Source of the DNA: Leptospira ainazelensis
GTDB taxonomy: Bacteria > Spirochaetota > Leptospiria > Leptospirales > Leptospiraceae
Assembly: GCF_016918785.1 (NCBI RefSeq)
Contig: NZ_JAFFPT010000038.1
Span: forward strand, 62,001-126,000
DNA: 64,000 bases
Reading direction: 5' to 3'
Made by a program: the position numbers and the translations under genes. The notes below the pieces were generated by a model that was not told the DNA's origin, made no database searches, and saw only the letters and a list, made by a program, of their open reading frames with translations. This document shows, piece after piece, positions 52,532-64,000 of this stretch (the stretch's first letter is position 1; the number at the start of each line of letters is the position of its first letter).

Positions 52532-53116
52532 ATGAAAACTTTCCAAAAAATCGTAAAAACGACAGTTATTATCGGCCTCATCTTAGGCACCCTCAGTCAC
52601 TGTAAAAAAGAGGATAAGGAAGAAATCGATCCTATCACTCTGCTTTTACTGGGACTTACCGCAAATAGCTACAATTGTTCCGCAACTGTAGGAGGAAGAG
52701 TGGCAGGGCTTCCGGCTATGACCGCAACCACTTCCGTTCAAACCCTCGTCTACGGCAAGGTTCCATTTGTAAATCACTCGATCGCCGCTGTAAAGTTTTC
52801 CGATGTAAAGGCTGGGGATCAGATTTCCTTTACCGGAAGAAACGTAGCGGACTTTGACGAAGGAACCGCGGGTAACGTAAACGCGCCGTTAGTCTACAAT
52901 ACCGCGTCTTGTCCTTTATTGGATTCTGCTTATGATTCTACAAGAGCCTCTTACGCGACTACCAGCGAAGGTCAATATGGAAGCGCGGCAGGAAACGGTC
53001 CTTACGTCTACACTCTCAACGCGACAAAAGGCGGAGACTACTACTTCGTTTTTTACTTAGCGAGTAGAACCGCGGAACCGCCAACAACGACGTTTCAAAT
53101 CACTCTGAAAAACTAA
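52532..53116 (+). CDS. Lipoprotein of the haem-uptake arm
   Basis: A 194-residue lipoprotein with lipobox LSHC. The ATG at 52532 has AAGGAG five bases before it; an ATG at 52514 would overlap the palindromic site and is less likely. The mature part is beta-rich with three further cysteines (YNCSATV, TASCPLL). No named family. It precedes the HmuY-like gene by 21 bases and is probably a surface partner of the haem receptor. From memory, a lipoprotein gene at this place in L. interrogans (LB194) is iron- or peroxide-responsive. Confidence 0.72.
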   Translation: MKTFQKIVKTTVIIGLILGTLSHCKKEDKEEIDPITLLLLGLTANSYNCSATVGGRVAGLPAMTATTSVQTLVYGKVPFVNHSIAAVKFSDVKAGDQISFTGRNVADFDEGTAGNVNAPLVYNTASCPLLDSAYDSTRASYATTSEGQYGSAAGNGPYVYTLNATKGGDYYFVFYLASRTAEPPTTTFQITLKN

Positions 53117-53137
53117 ATTTTCTTTTTGGCCTTTGTA

Positions 53138-53839
53138 ATGAAACGAATCTCGAACTTCAAACCTCTTTGGAAACTAATTCGTCTGGGGTTCGGGATCGTA
53201 ATCTTTTTATCCTGCGCGAGACAAAATCCGGCCGTGGACGAAACGGAACTCGCTATAAGACAATCCCTTCTCGCTCTTCAAAAACAATTGGAAGAAGCGG
53301 CGAGTTCTAAAATTCTTTCCACGGAATCCAACGGCGACGGTTCTTATACCACAAAGGTAAGAGCGATTTCGTATGACGTTTGGATCAAATTCAGCTTTGC
53401 CAATTTATCGCAAGCCTCCGTTCCCGATTCGGCGGGAGGTTGGGACGTTGGGTTTCAGAGATTCAAACTCCAGACAAACAGCGGCCTGACCAACTCTTCC
53501 GGAAACGGTGGCGCTTGTATGACCAACCCGGTTCTTACGGATTTTAACGTAGCATCGGTAAGTTCCTCGACGGCTTTGGGTTGTACAAACGCCAATTTTT
53601 CAAAGGACACTAACGTTTCCGAAGTAGCGGCGGGAGGAGTCCAAACCGATTACGTCGGAAACGACGTCCTCAATAAATGGTTTAACTACACTCTCGCTTT
53701 TTTACAACCTAACAATAAGATTTTTATAATACGATCCCATACCGGCAACGAATATTACCTTTTCCAAATCACCGGTTATTACAGCTCCGAAGGGACTTCG
53801 GCCTATCCTACCGTAAAATGGAAACAGATCCCTTACTAA
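53138..53839 (+). CDS. HmuY-family haem-binding lipoprotein
   Basis: A 233-residue lipoprotein (lipobox IFLSC). The HmuY domain follows a coiled stretch: [45 protein letters not shown] and [11 protein letters not shown] match the family layout, where W-D-V-x-F-x-R is characteristic. HmuY of Porphyromonas captures haem and hands it to the receptor HmuR. The receptor gene follows by four bases. The ATG at 53138 is used over a TTG at 53126. Confidence 0.8.
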   Translation: MKRISNFKPLWKLIRLGFGIVIFLSCARQNPAVDETELAIRQSLLALQKQLEEAASSKILSTESNGDGSYTTKVRAISYDVWIKFSFANLSQASVPDSAGGWDVGFQRFKLQTNSGLTNSSGNGGACMTNPVLTDFNVASVSSSTALGCTNANFSKDTNVSEVAAGGVQTDYVGNDVLNKWFNYTLAFLQPNNKIFIIRSHTGNEYYLFQITGYYSSEGTSAYPTVKWKQIPY

Positions 53840-53843
53840 TTTC

Positions 53844-55937
53844 ATGTTCCTAATTCATAAACTTCTTCAACACAAGGGAATTTCAGTTTTTTTTCTCATT
53901 CTTTTTCTTTCACCCTTACAGGCTCAAGACGACAAAACAAAAAAAGAAACCCCAGTTCCCGAAAAAGAATCGCCTAACACTACGACTGTGAAGCCGGATT
54001 CGAACGGCGCTGAAACTCAGAAAGAGAACGGACAAGAGGATTCTCAGATCGTAGTCACGGGGTCGCGCGGAGAAAGAAGACTCAAGGATTCCACGGTCGC
54101 GACGGAAGTTATTTCGAGAAAAAAAATCGAAGCGAGCGGAGCAAGAAACGCCGCTGAAGTTTTGGAAACTCAACTCGGAATCGACGTCGTTCCCTTTTTC
54201 GGCGGATCCAGGGTTCGAATGTTGGGTATGGATTCGCAGTATGTTTTGATTCTAATCGACGGGGAAAGAATTTCGGGAAGACTCAACAACGCAGTGGACC
54301 TAAGCCGTTTTAAAGTTCAAAACTTGGAAAGAATCGAAATCGTCAAAGGAGCTTCTTCCGCGTTGTATGGGGCCGACGCGATCGGAGGGGTGATCAATCT
54401 TATCACGCGGGAAGCCGATAAAAAACTCAGCTATGAGATGAGAACCACTTACGGAAACGGAAGTCGAAAAAACTTCAACACCGAGGGGGAATTCAATACG
54501 ACCGCGAATCTGGGTTTTCGAAACGAACTCGTCAGCGGAAACGTTTCTGCGGGTTACAATAAAAATCCCGGCTATCGTTTGGTTCCGGATTCCCAAGCGA
54601 CTACCGGAAACGCATATCAAGATTTGAACACGGGGATGAATCTCACGTTCAATCCGGACGGAAAATTCAAGGGAAAGACAAGAATTCTCTATCAACACAG
54701 AGATCAAAACGGGGTCGACGTAACTCAGTCCAAAGCCGTTTTTGATCGAAACAACAAAACACACGACTTTCTTGCGACCGGAGCATTGGAATACGGATTC
54801 GGAAGAAAAAATCTGATCTCGTTTCGAGGAAACATTTCGAAATGGGAAAACAAATACTACAACAACCAAAGGGGTTCCGATGAGTTGGACGTAAAACAGC
54901 TCAACGCCGAATTAACTTCGCAAGGAACCGTTCAGTTAGACTATCAAGCCGCGGAAAGACATTTTATCACGGCTGGAGTCGAATCTTTCGCAAACGAATT
55001 AGAATCCGATCGTTTGCAGAACCGTTTTGTATATCGTACTCGAAGGGCAGCATTTTTCCAGAATGAATGGACCGTTTCCCGTTCCCCCAGAATCCGTATC
55101 GTTCCCGGAGTTCGATACGACGACGATTCTCAATTTGGAAATCAGACAACTCCTAAGTTAGCCGCACGTTATGATATTCTTCAAAACTTAGTCTGGAGAA
55201 CCAGTTACGGAAGAGGGTTTCGGCCTCCGAGTTTTCAGGAATTGTATCTTCGTTTTGAAAATCCCGCAGTCGGATACGTCGTGGAAGGAAATCCGAATCT
55301 AAAACCCGAAAAATCGATCACGGTCAATTCCGATCTTGAATACAGTCCTTTTAGTTTTCTTACTTTATCCTTTAGTTTGTATCGAAACGATATCATCAAC
55401 TTGATCCAATACAAATTCGATTCCAACCAAGGAAGGGAGTTTTCTCAGTTTCAATTGCAGAACATAGCCAAGGCTTACACTCAAGGCGGGGAACTCGGAG
55501 TTCAATATCGTTTTCTAAAAAACTATACGCTTGAACTCGGTTACAATCAAACCGATACGAGGGATCTGACGACGGATCGTCCCTTGGAAGGAAGGGCCCT
55601 CCACCAAATTTCGGCGAATTTTATCTACAATTCTCCTAACGGTTTTCAATTCAACCTTCGGGGAAAACATTTAGACAAAAGACCGTTTTACAGTTCGACT
55701 AACAACCTTTCGGCGGCGGGACAAGATTATATTCCTACCGAAGTCAAATTGAACGAAAATCCGCCGGTGACTTACGGAAAACCCTTTACGATCATCAATA
55801 TAAGAATGGAACAAAAATTCTTCGAGAAACACTTTGCGTTGTTTGTAGGTGTGGATAACGTTCTAAACGAATACGAGCTCGCATACAACCCTACAAGACC
55901 TAGATTTTATTACGGCGGTTTTTCGGCCCAGTTTTGA
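53844..55937 (+). CDS. TonB-dependent haem receptor
   Basis: A 697-residue outer-membrane receptor. Signal peptide to about residue 28, then a TonB-box-like [11 protein letters not shown] (about 70-80), a plug domain ([41 protein letters not shown]) and a 22-strand barrel. Haem-receptor motifs are visible: [15 protein letters not shown] corresponds to the FRAP box and [11 protein letters not shown] to NPNL. It ends [10 protein letters not shown]. From memory it corresponds to the hemin receptor HbpA (LB191) of L. interrogans. Energy must come from ExbB/ExbD/TonB encoded elsewhere, possibly at 6.7-8.4 kb. Confidence 0.88.
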   Translation: MFLIHKLLQHKGISVFFLILFLSPLQAQDDKTKKETPVPEKESPNTTTVKPDSNGAETQKENGQEDSQIVVTGSRGERRLKDSTVATEVISRKKIEASGARNAAEVLETQLGIDVVPFFGGSRVRMLGMDSQYVLILIDGERISGRLNNAVDLSRFKVQNLERIEIVKGASSALYGADAIGGVINLITREADKKLSYEMRTTYGNGSRKNFNTEGEFNTTANLGFRNELVSGNVSAGYNKNPGYRLVPDSQATTGNAYQDLNTGMNLTFNPDGKFKGKTRILYQHRDQNGVDVTQSKAVFDRNNKTHDFLATGALEYGFGRKNLISFRGNISKWENKYYNNQRGSDELDVKQLNAELTSQGTVQLDYQAAERHFITAGVESFANELESDRLQNRFVYRTRRAAFFQNEWTVSRSPRIRIVPGVRYDDDSQFGNQTTPKLAARYDILQNLVWRTSYGRGFRPPSFQELYLRFENPAVGYVVEGNPNLKPEKSITVNSDLEYSPFSFLTLSFSLYRNDIINLIQYKFDSNQGREFSQFQLQNIAKAYTQGGELGVQYRFLKNYTLELGYNQTDTRDLTTDRPLEGRALHQISANFIYNSPNGFQFNLRGKHLDKRPFYSSTNNLSAAGQDYIPTEVKLNENPPVTYGKPFTIINIRMEQKFFEKHFALFVGVDNVLNEYELAYNPTRPRFYYGGFSAQF

Positions 55938-56385
55938 GACCTTTCCCAATCCAGATAAATCGGATTTCCTTTCTTTCAATTCCTTCGCTTTAGAACGTTA
56001 GACGCCATATGCTCGTAAACGAGTTTTCCGATCCAAACACTCGTTTAGTTTTTACGAACTGCTTTTTATTATAAGGAGAATCCGAATTCGAGTTTTAAGA
56101 TTCGAAGAATGGATCCGTTTCGTGGAAACGACGGACCTCCTGGATGATCGACTGTTTCGGAGTCGATTCCAAAAATCCGAAACCGATTACAAGACCAAAA
56201 CCGGCTCGCAATATAAGAACACTAGAGTTCCCGCAGATTTCGTCCCTTTAGAGGTTTCAAGGGATTTTCTTTCGTTCCATTCTTGTTTGAGCTCCTACAT
56301 TTGGAGTTTTTCGGACCGGCTCAAAACTTCGAACTGCGGTGGATTCGATTCTTACCTTATAAAATTTACAGAGAGTTTTTATTTT
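55938..56385. other. Spacer with dispersed palindromes
   Basis: It holds AGAGTTCCCGCAGATTTCGT (from 56224) followed by CCCTTTAGAGGTTTCA, and TTTGAGCTCCTACA (56286-56299). A weak hairpin AATCC/GGATT with a T-rich tail just after 55950 may end the receptor transcript. The frame open on the plus strand from 56122 is not convincing because it runs through these repeats. Confidence 0.5.
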
Positions 56386-57612
56386 CTAACGTTCTTTCTG
56401 ATTCAAAAATTTATAAAAAGGAATACTTACGAGAACGAGAAGAATCTGCGCGAGACCGAAAACGACGGCCGTAAGGGAAGAACTTCGAAACAAAAAAATA
56501 GAATCCGAAATTTTATCAAGTCCGACCGAAGAAATCGGACCTAGAAAAAAACCGAGGGAACCGATTCCTGTCAAAGCAGACATTACGATTCCGTTATTCT
56601 CCCGATTACAAAGAGAGGAAGCCAAACGCAGAGAAGTTGCAAACATAAGGCCGGCTCCCAAACCGCAAAAAAGAAGAGAGATCGTAATCCAAAAAAGAGA
56701 ATGAAATGTTCCGGAAAGAGTCAGCGCGACTCCGTAGATCAACGAGCCGAGGGCGACCGGAAAATACTTTCCGGTTTTTTTAGAAAGACGGATCGCCGGA
56801 TAAGACAAAAGCGCCATAGGAAGAAAAACGAGTGAAAGTAAACGCCCAGTCTCCGAAGGATTGAGTAAAAATTCTTCTCGAAGACGAAGATTGAGGGAAC
56901 TCATAAAATAGCCGGATGTAAATCGATCTAAGAATTGAAACGCCATAGGAAACAAAAGAAGCGGATGAGAAAGAAAAATGATTCCGGATTCTTTCCAGGA
57001 AGAATGTTTTTTGGAAGTTAGGGTTTCCACTTCGGGAACAAAACGATAAACGATAAAAGCTAAAAATAGAAGAATCCCCGAACCCGCGTAAAAAGGAAGA
57101 TAGGGATTTTCTTTCCCTAAAAATCCGAGTGAAATTCCGACCGCACCTCCCAAAGAAAGAAGCATTCCGGAAAAACCCATCAAGGCCCCACCTTTGAGTT
57201 TCAAAGAGAATCCTCCGTGTTCGAAATCGGCGACAGAAGCCAAAAGTAAACCGATGACAAAGACATGAGCTCCTCCTTCCAAAAATCGGAGACTCAAAAG
57301 TATGGGAAGATTCTCCGCATACGGAAGAAGACTCAAAAGTAGGGCGTCGAAAAAACAAAAAAGAATGATGATCTTCTTTCTGGTCCCGAAACGATCCGAA
57401 AGAAAACCGGCAATCGGAGAAAAGAAAAAAGATCCGAGCATCGCCACGCTCAAAAACCAGGCAACCTCGCTGTTGCCCGATTGGAATCTATCCTTTACAA
57501 TTTCTTTAAATACGGGAACGATCATCGTTACCGGAAGCATCGCCAAAAAAATAGCTCCCGGTAAAAAGTAGACCGAACCTTTTTGTTTATCCTTTGGAGA
57601 GGACTGAGTCAT
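56386..57612 (-). CDS. MFS transporter in the haem locus
   Basis: A 408-residue permease with twelve helices. The MFS signature between helices 2 and 3 is present ([15 protein letters not shown]), and a related loop in the second half ([15 protein letters not shown]). It overlaps the haem oxygenase gene by 26 bases, so the two are co-translated. Its likely cargo is a product of haem breakdown (biliverdin), iron or haem itself; this is inference from context. Confidence 0.85.
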   Translation of the reverse strand: MTQSSPKDKQKGSVYFLPGAIFLAMLPVTMIVPVFKEIVKDRFQSGNSEVAWFLSVAMLGSFFFSPIAGFLSDRFGTRKKIIILFCFFDALLLSLLPYAENLPILLSLRFLEGGAHVFVIGLLLASVADFEHGGFSLKLKGGALMGFSGMLLSLGGAVGISLGFLGKENPYLPFYAGSGILLFLAFIVYRFVPEVETLTSKKHSSWKESGIIFLSHPLLLFPMAFQFLDRFTSGYFMSSLNLRLREEFLLNPSETGRLLSLVFLPMALLSYPAIRLSKKTGKYFPVALGSLIYGVALTLSGTFHSLFWITISLLFCGLGAGLMFATSLRLASSLCNRENNGIVMSALTGIGSLGFFLGPISSVGLDKISDSIFLFRSSSLTAVVFGLAQILLVLVSIPFYKFLNQKER

Positions 57613-58264
57613 AGGTTTCCTTTCCGATCGCGGCGATCAGATCTTTTTCCAATTCCGAAAAAATTCCTTGGTTCAAAAGAAAAACCTGTTTGGACTCGGA
57701 AAGAATATTCTGTTTTTCTGAATCGTCAATCGCAAGCGCGTCTAACGCGGCTCTGTAGTTTTGTTTAAAACCGTTGATGTCAGTAACTTTTGGAAACTCG
57801 TAAAAAGAAATTCCTTCTCCTTCCGGAAGTGCGAGGGCTTTGCTCGCTACCTTCTTAAGAATCTGACCTCCGGAAAGATCGCCCAAATAACGCACGTAAG
57901 AATGGGCCACAAGAAGCAGAGGTTGTGTTCCGGAAATCTTTCGGATTCTATCCACGTAAACCTGAGTAGCCGCAGTGGGCTTGTGCTCTTCCGGTTTCCA
58001 AGATCCGTAAAAAAACTGAAGATCCTTTAAAATTGCGTCCTTACGGTTGAGTTCGGGAAAGAACATCGTTCCGAGAAGCGCGTCCTTGGAATGGAGTTCC
58101 AATTCTTTTTCTAAGGCTTCATAGACAAAATAGAAGGCTTCCAGATGTCGCGAGTAGGTTCCTTTTTCCAAAACTCCTTTCATAAAACAGCGAATAAAGG
58201 CGGAGCTTTCCGCGGATTTGTGTTCCTCAGAGGTTCCTTCTCGAAGTAAAGTAGCTAAGTTCAT
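57587..58264 (-). CDS. hemO: Haem oxygenase
   Basis: A 225-residue haem oxygenase. H15 in [12 protein letters not shown] is the expected proximal haem ligand, and [18 protein letters not shown] is the distal helix with the flexible GxxxGG segment. It splits haem into biliverdin, carbon monoxide and iron, giving Leptospira its route to host haem iron. Length and motifs are complete. A 19-bp palindrome lies 38 bases before its start. Confidence 0.93.
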   Translation of the reverse strand: MNLATLLREGTSEEHKSAESSAFIRCFMKGVLEKGTYSRHLEAFYFVYEALEKELELHSKDALLGTMFFPELNRKDAILKDLQFFYGSWKPEEHKPTAATQVYVDRIRKISGTQPLLLVAHSYVRYLGDLSGGQILKKVASKALALPEGEGISFYEFPKVTDINGFKQNYRAALDALAIDDSEKQNILSESKQVFLLNQGIFSELEKDLIAAIGKETYDSVLSKG

Positions 58265-58301
58265 TGCGTATCTCCTGACAATACTGTGACAATTCTTTTT
58301 A

Positions 58302-58320
58302 TTTGATACTGAGAATCAAA
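58302..58320. promoter_or_regulatory. 19-bp palindrome upstream of haem oxygenase
   Basis: TTTGATACTGAGAATCAAA has perfect six-base outer arms. It shares length and outer arms with the site at 52496-52514, and its spacing and composition are like a Fur-family box. Confidence 0.6.
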
Positions 58321-58360
58321 CTTATTTTCTTGAAATTTTCATTCTTCGGAAAAGTTGAAA

Positions 58361-58376
58361 TGTAGGAGCTCATACA
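58361..58376. repeat. Dispersed intergenic palindrome
   Basis: TGTAGGAGCTCATACA differs from the ideal TGTAGGAGCTCCTACA at one base. It sits between the two candidate Fur-type sites of the haem oxygenase/CobW intergenic region. Confidence 0.6.
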
Positions 58377-58398
58377 GTCTCTGTTTTAAGATACAATA

Positions 58399-58424
58399 TT
58401 GATATATCATTATCATTATTGACA
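58399..58424. promoter_or_regulatory. Fur-consensus-like site with -35 hexamer
   Basis: On the minus strand AATAATGATAATGATATATC matches the E. coli Fur consensus GATAATGATAATCATTATC at 13 of 19 positions, with the repeated hexamer AATGAT. The end overlaps TTGACA (58419-58424), a perfect -35 hexamer facing the CobW-type gene, although no good -10 box follows at the normal distance. Confidence 0.5.
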
Positions 58425-58455
58425 AAAACTCAGATTCTCCAAACCTGAGCAAATC

Positions 58456-59733
58456 ATGAGTCTTTCTAAAAGTGCAAAAAAGAAACTCCCTGTCAGCGTC
58501 CTTTCCGGATTTTTAGGGGCGGGAAAAACAACCGTTCTCAATCACATTCTTCACAATCGAGAAGAATTGAAAATTGCAGTCATCGTAAACGATTTGAGTG
58601 AAGTGAACATCGACGCCGGGCTCATACGATCGGGAGGCGCGGACCTGAAAAGAGCGGAGGAAAAACTCGTCACGATGAGCAACGGATGTATCTGCTGCAC
58701 TTTAAGAGAAGACCTTTTGGAAGAGGTCGGAAAATTAGCCCGGGAAAATAAATTCGATTATCTTTTGATCGAGTCCACCGGAATTGCCGAACCCCTTCCG
58801 ATTGCGGAAACCTTCACCTTCGAAGATGAAAACGGAAATTCCCTTTCGGATTTCGCGTCCCTGGACACGATGATAACCGTGGTCGATGCAAAGAATTTTC
58901 TAAAAGATTTTGCCTCTTCCGAAGAACTCAAGGATCGGAATCTAAACTCGGAAGAAGAAGACGATCGAACGATCGTTGACCTTTTGATAGAACAGATCGA
59001 ATTTGCAAACGTAATTCTTATCAACAAGATCGATTTGGTTTCGCAAGAACAACTCCGATCCCTCCGCGCGATTCTTATCAAACTCAATCCTGAGGCAAAA
59101 ATTTATCCGATCCAAGAAGGAAAAATTCCTCTAAAGGAAATTCTAAATACAAAACTTTTCGACTTCGAAAGCGCCGCTAACGCACCCGGTTGGCTTCAAG
59201 AACTTAGAGGAGAACACAAGCCGGAAACCGAAGAATACGGAATCTCCAGCTTTGTCTTTCGCTCAAAAAAACCGTTTCATCCAGATCGATTCTACAAACT
59301 CATTGGTGAAGAATGGCCCGGTGTGATTCGTTCCAAGGGATTTTTCTGGTTGGCTTCTCGAATGGATTGGGTAGGAGGTTGGTCTCAGGCGGGAGCGTCT
59401 TGCAGGACTGAAAACGCAGGACGCTGGTGGGCGCGGATTCCGCGCTCGGAATGGCCGACTGAGAAGGAGGATTTGGACGAGATCGCTTCTTACTGGCAAG
59501 AGCCTTATGGAGATCGGAGACAAGAGATCGTGTTAATTGGAGTTGACATGAAGGAGGATGAGATCCGAGAATTATTGAACGGCTGTCTTTTGACCGAAGA
59601 AGAAATGTTTCTCGGTGAAAAAGCGTGGAGAGATTTTTTCGATCCTTTTCCTCCCTGGGAAATCGAACTGGAAGAAAATCCCCCGGTCGATCGGACCTTG
59701 GATGAAAGCAGAAGTAGGCAAAGCGGCCCTTAG
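58456..59733 (+). CDS. CobW/COG0523-family GTPase, metal chaperone
   Basis: A 425-residue G3E GTPase. Walker A is SGFLGAGKTT (about 18-26), the metal-binding motif is SNGCICCTLREDL (C78, C80, C81), ESTGIAEPLP follows, and NKIDL is the guanine loop. The CobW C-terminal domain starts at about residue 260 and ends in an acidic tail. COG0523 proteins such as ZigA and ZagA deliver zinc when it is scarce; others serve cobalt. Because it overlaps a Fur-family gene by 32 bases, zinc or iron control is likely. Confidence 0.87.
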   Translation: MSLSKSAKKKLPVSVLSGFLGAGKTTVLNHILHNREELKIAVIVNDLSEVNIDAGLIRSGGADLKRAEEKLVTMSNGCICCTLREDLLEEVGKLARENKFDYLLIESTGIAEPLPIAETFTFEDENGNSLSDFASLDTMITVVDAKNFLKDFASSEELKDRNLNSEEEDDRTIVDLLIEQIEFANVILINKIDLVSQEQLRSLRAILIKLNPEAKIYPIQEGKIPLKEILNTKLFDFESAANAPGWLQELRGEHKPETEEYGISSFVFRSKKPFHPDRFYKLIGEEWPGVIRSKGFFWLASRMDWVGGWSQAGASCRTENAGRWWARIPRSEWPTEKEDLDEIASYWQEPYGDRRQEIVLIGVDMKEDEIRELLNGCLLTEEEMFLGEKAWRDFFDPFPPWEIELEENPPVDRTLDESRSRQSGP

Positions 59734-60099
59734 AAATACAAAGCAGAAAGGGGAAATCTTAAAGGTCCTCGAAGCCGCCAAAGGACCTTTATCGATCAAA
59801 GAAATCTTCGAACTCTCCCGCAAAAATCTCGACAACCTCGGAATCGCAACCGTTTACAGGGCTGTAAATCATCTGATGGAGACGGGTGCGATCAATGAGA
59901 TCCATCTCCCGGGAGAATCTTCCCGTTTCGAAGCGAGTCACCTCCACCATCATCATCACTTTCATTGCAAACAATGCGACCGGGTCTTTGACGTTGAAAT
60001 CTGCCCGTTTCCTCTCGACAAAAGCCCTAAAGGTTTTACTGTGGACACCCATGAGATCATCCTCTATGGAACCTGTTCTGACTGCAATTCCAAGGTAAA

Positions 60100-60103
<4 letters not shown>
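59702..60103 (+). CDS. Fur-family metalloregulator
   Basis: A 133-residue regulator. The N-terminal winged helix reads IFELSRKNLDNLGIATVYRAVNHLMETGAI, followed by the His-rich HLHHHHHFHC and two CxxC pairs (CKQC, CSDC) that hold structural zinc. It could be Fur, Zur or PerR; sequence alone does not settle this. The ATG at 59702 overlaps the CobW-type gene, so I do not use the longer frame from 59615. The stop overlaps the next start by four bases (ATGA). From memory, L. interrogans has a Fur homologue (LB183) at this place. Confidence 0.88.
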
Positions 60104-61670
<1,567 letters not shown>

Positions 61671-61671
<1 letters not shown>

Positions 61672-62915
61672 TGGAATCAAATCGGAATTTGATTTTTGAT
61701 CGAATTCGATCCTGGTTTGAAAATCCAAAGTTCATTCTTCCTTTATTCTTAATCCTCTATCTTCTTTCCTCACTTCTCATTTGGAAAAAATACGACTGGA
61801 ATCCGAGTTCACAGATCAACTTCGGAATGCAGTTTGTGATACAGAATCCGGAACAAACACCGAAGGGTGCGGTGATCTTTCAAAGTCAAACGGGTGATCT
61901 TGGCGCCGGCTACGACGGCCAAATCTTTTACTTTTATTCGAGAATGTTAAGCGAATTCAGTCTGGATTGGCCCAAAGGTTTCGAGGCGAACATTCGAGCA
62001 CCCCGAATCGGTTATCCGCTTTTGATTTCCCCCTTCGGTTGGTTCGGCACCTGGGGAACCGTTTTCGGAATGTTTCTCGTAAACTTGATTCTAATTATTT
62101 CCTCTTGGTTTTTACTCAGAGATCTCTGCGGAGAAAAGAACCGAATCGATTCCAGTTTGTATTTGTTTTCTCCCTTTCTTTTGGGAAGTTATGCGCTCTT
62201 GGTAAGCGACGCGGCTTTGACAAGTCTGCTAGTATTCATATATTGGCTTTATAAAAAAGAGAAGTGGGTTTTGTTTTCTTTTGCGGGGGCGTTTGCAATT
62301 CTTACAAAGGAACAGGCCTTATTCTTACTCTTTCCTTTGGGACTTCAGTCTTTGTTGGAAAAAAACTGGAAAACATCCATCAGGATCGTTTCCACACTTT
62401 TATTTCCGATCTTCTGGGGAATTTTTTTAAGAATTCAAATTCCGGAATGGACTCCGACTCGTTTTACCGACTTTTTTGCTCCGTTAGACGGCTTTGTCGG
62501 CTATTGGAAGGAAATCAACGATCCTTCGATCTTTTCCTTTTTGCAAGCGTCCGACTTTGAAACCAAACTTACCTTGTTCGGGAAAAAGTTTTCCCGGGTT
62601 CCGCTTTTTCTTTTGTTTCTTTCGGGACTTCTTGCGCTTTCGAGCGGGGATTGGAAAAAGGCTTTTGGGAATCGCCTTTCTTTCTTCTTGGTTCTCTTTT
62701 CGGTGTTTTCCGCCGGTTATGTTCTTTACTGGTCTTCTTATGAAAACGTTTCGAGAATGTTTACGGTTTCCATCGCATTTTTAATTTTTTGGAAATTAGA
62801 AGACGAATCGATTCACGATCGATTCTATTGGCTCGTGACCGGAGGTATTTTGTTTTTATTTATATTTAAGTTGGCCTTTATTTCGAGAACTCTTCCAAAC
62901 GAAATCTGGAAATGA
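61671..62915 (+). CDS. GT-C-like membrane protein (glycopolymer assembly type)
   Basis: A 414-residue protein with about nine helices. The first external loop holds GDLGAGYDGQIFYFYSRML and then IRAPRIGYPLLISPFGWFG, the pattern G-x-DGQ-x-Y ... R-x-x-R-x-x-YP typical of a family of bacterial surface-glycopolymer membrane proteins. It starts at GTG 61671, sharing one base with the previous stop. Enzymatic activity is not proven. Together with the SGNH gene it forms a two-gene glycan unit. Confidence 0.7.
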
Positions 62916-63407
62916 ATCGTGAAATCTAAAAAGTAATTTTTTTCGGAAATAACTTTTAGATTGGGTCCTAAAGACGCAAGAAACCTTTGCTCCGCAGAAG
63001 AGTGATTACGACTCAGAAGATTTTCCGACAAACAATGTCCTTGGAACGGGATTTGAAAACGGACCTTATGAGCCCGTCCTAAATCCTCTACCTATTAAAG
63101 AATCCCGTGTCTTTAAATTCGAATCGATTCGTGTGAGCTCCTACAGATTACGTCGCTTCGACTTTTTGTGAAAATTCCGGATATTCTTTTTTCATTCAAA
63201 ATCGGTGTGAGTTCCCACATGTTTGTGAAACTCAAAGTCTCGCTTCCATTGGCGCTCGACAAACTTTGTGATAGGCCCTTTGTCCGCGTCGAAGAAAAAT
63301 ACTACTGAATCTAAATTCTCGACGATAGCGCATTAAGCTTCACAAACAGAAAAACCGATTTTGTAGGATCTCACACAAAAAAGGCAGTCCGAAAAAGTTT
63401 AACTCTT
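62916..63407. other. Repeat-rich spacer
   Basis: Three copies of the dispersed palindrome are present: TGTGAGCTCCTACA (63132-63145) followed by GATTACGTCGCTTCGAC, TGTGAGTTCCCACA (63206-63219) and TGTAGGATCTCACACA (63362-63377). No gene or RNA seen. Confidence 0.6.

Positions 63408-64000
<593 letters not shown>

Noticed and set aside
56122..56544. Plus-strand frame of 140 codons after the haem receptor
   Set aside because: Runs through two dispersed repeats and into the antisense of the MFS gene; no protein features.

Overview
The window reads as a Leptospira chromosome segment. The evidence is the combination of spirochaete-type lipoprotein signals, an LruC-domain lipoprotein, a HmuY-type lipoprotein next to a haem receptor and haem oxygenase, SGNH (DUF1574-like) proteins paired with MBOAT acyltransferases, and a dispersed intergenic palindrome close to TGTAGGAGCTCCTACA. 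Haem acquisition genes of this type are typical of the pathogenic clade. Base composition looks richer in G+C than L. interrogans, so another pathogenic-clade species is likely. From memory, the order Fur-like / CobW-like / haem oxygenase / MFS / receptor / HmuY resembles the L. interrogans chromosome II haem locus (LB183-LB194 area), so the window may come from the small replicon. I saw no rRNA, tRNA, IS element or CRISPR array.

Layout. 1-1.4 kb: the end of an EAL-domain protein and a small membrane protein. 1.5-12.9 kb: a long leftward gene set, probably one operon or two. In transcription order it holds three small lipoproteins, a TonB-dependent receptor, a Cys-rich lipoprotein, ExbB, ExbD, TonB, a SCO-like thiol protein, a chemoreceptor, a small exported protein and a papain-like protease with Fn3-like modules. 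It is preceded by two tandem 13-bp palindromes. 13.2-18.4 kb: MeaB and both subunits of methylmalonyl-CoA mutase. 18.5-23.4 kb: TerC, a YhhN protein, a ferritin-like protein with a histone-H1-like tail, a class V aminotransferase-fold enzyme and a bile-acid:sodium symporter-type carrier.

23.7-34 kb: a tiny exported CxxCH protein with a consensus promoter, a membrane-bound LuxR-type regulator, ribosomal protein L33, a DksA variant without its zinc cysteines, a large polytopic membrane protein, a PrsW-type protease whose start codon lies in a hairpin, an LruC-domain lipoprotein, UbiE/MenG, and a second ExbB/ExbD pair. 33.7-43.7 kb: a leftward surface-polysaccharide block with MazG-like protein, two SGNH/MBOAT pairs and three glycosyltransferase-type proteins. 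43.9-51.6 kb: QueA, a LonB-like protease with a decayed ATPase part, an outer-membrane barrel candidate, YbaB/EbfC, an M30-like metalloprotease lipoprotein and another lipoprotein.

51.6-60.1 kb: an LRR lipoprotein followed by the haem locus. One arm runs rightward (lipoprotein, HmuY, receptor), one leftward (haem oxygenase, MFS), and a third rightward (CobW-type GTPase overlapping a Fur-family regulator). The first two arms share a 19-bp palindrome of form TTTGA-N9-TCAAA, and the third has a site close to the E. coli Fur consensus. 60.1-64 kb: another SGNH protein, a GT-C-like membrane protein, a repeat-rich spacer and the C-terminal end of a Deg-type serine protease.
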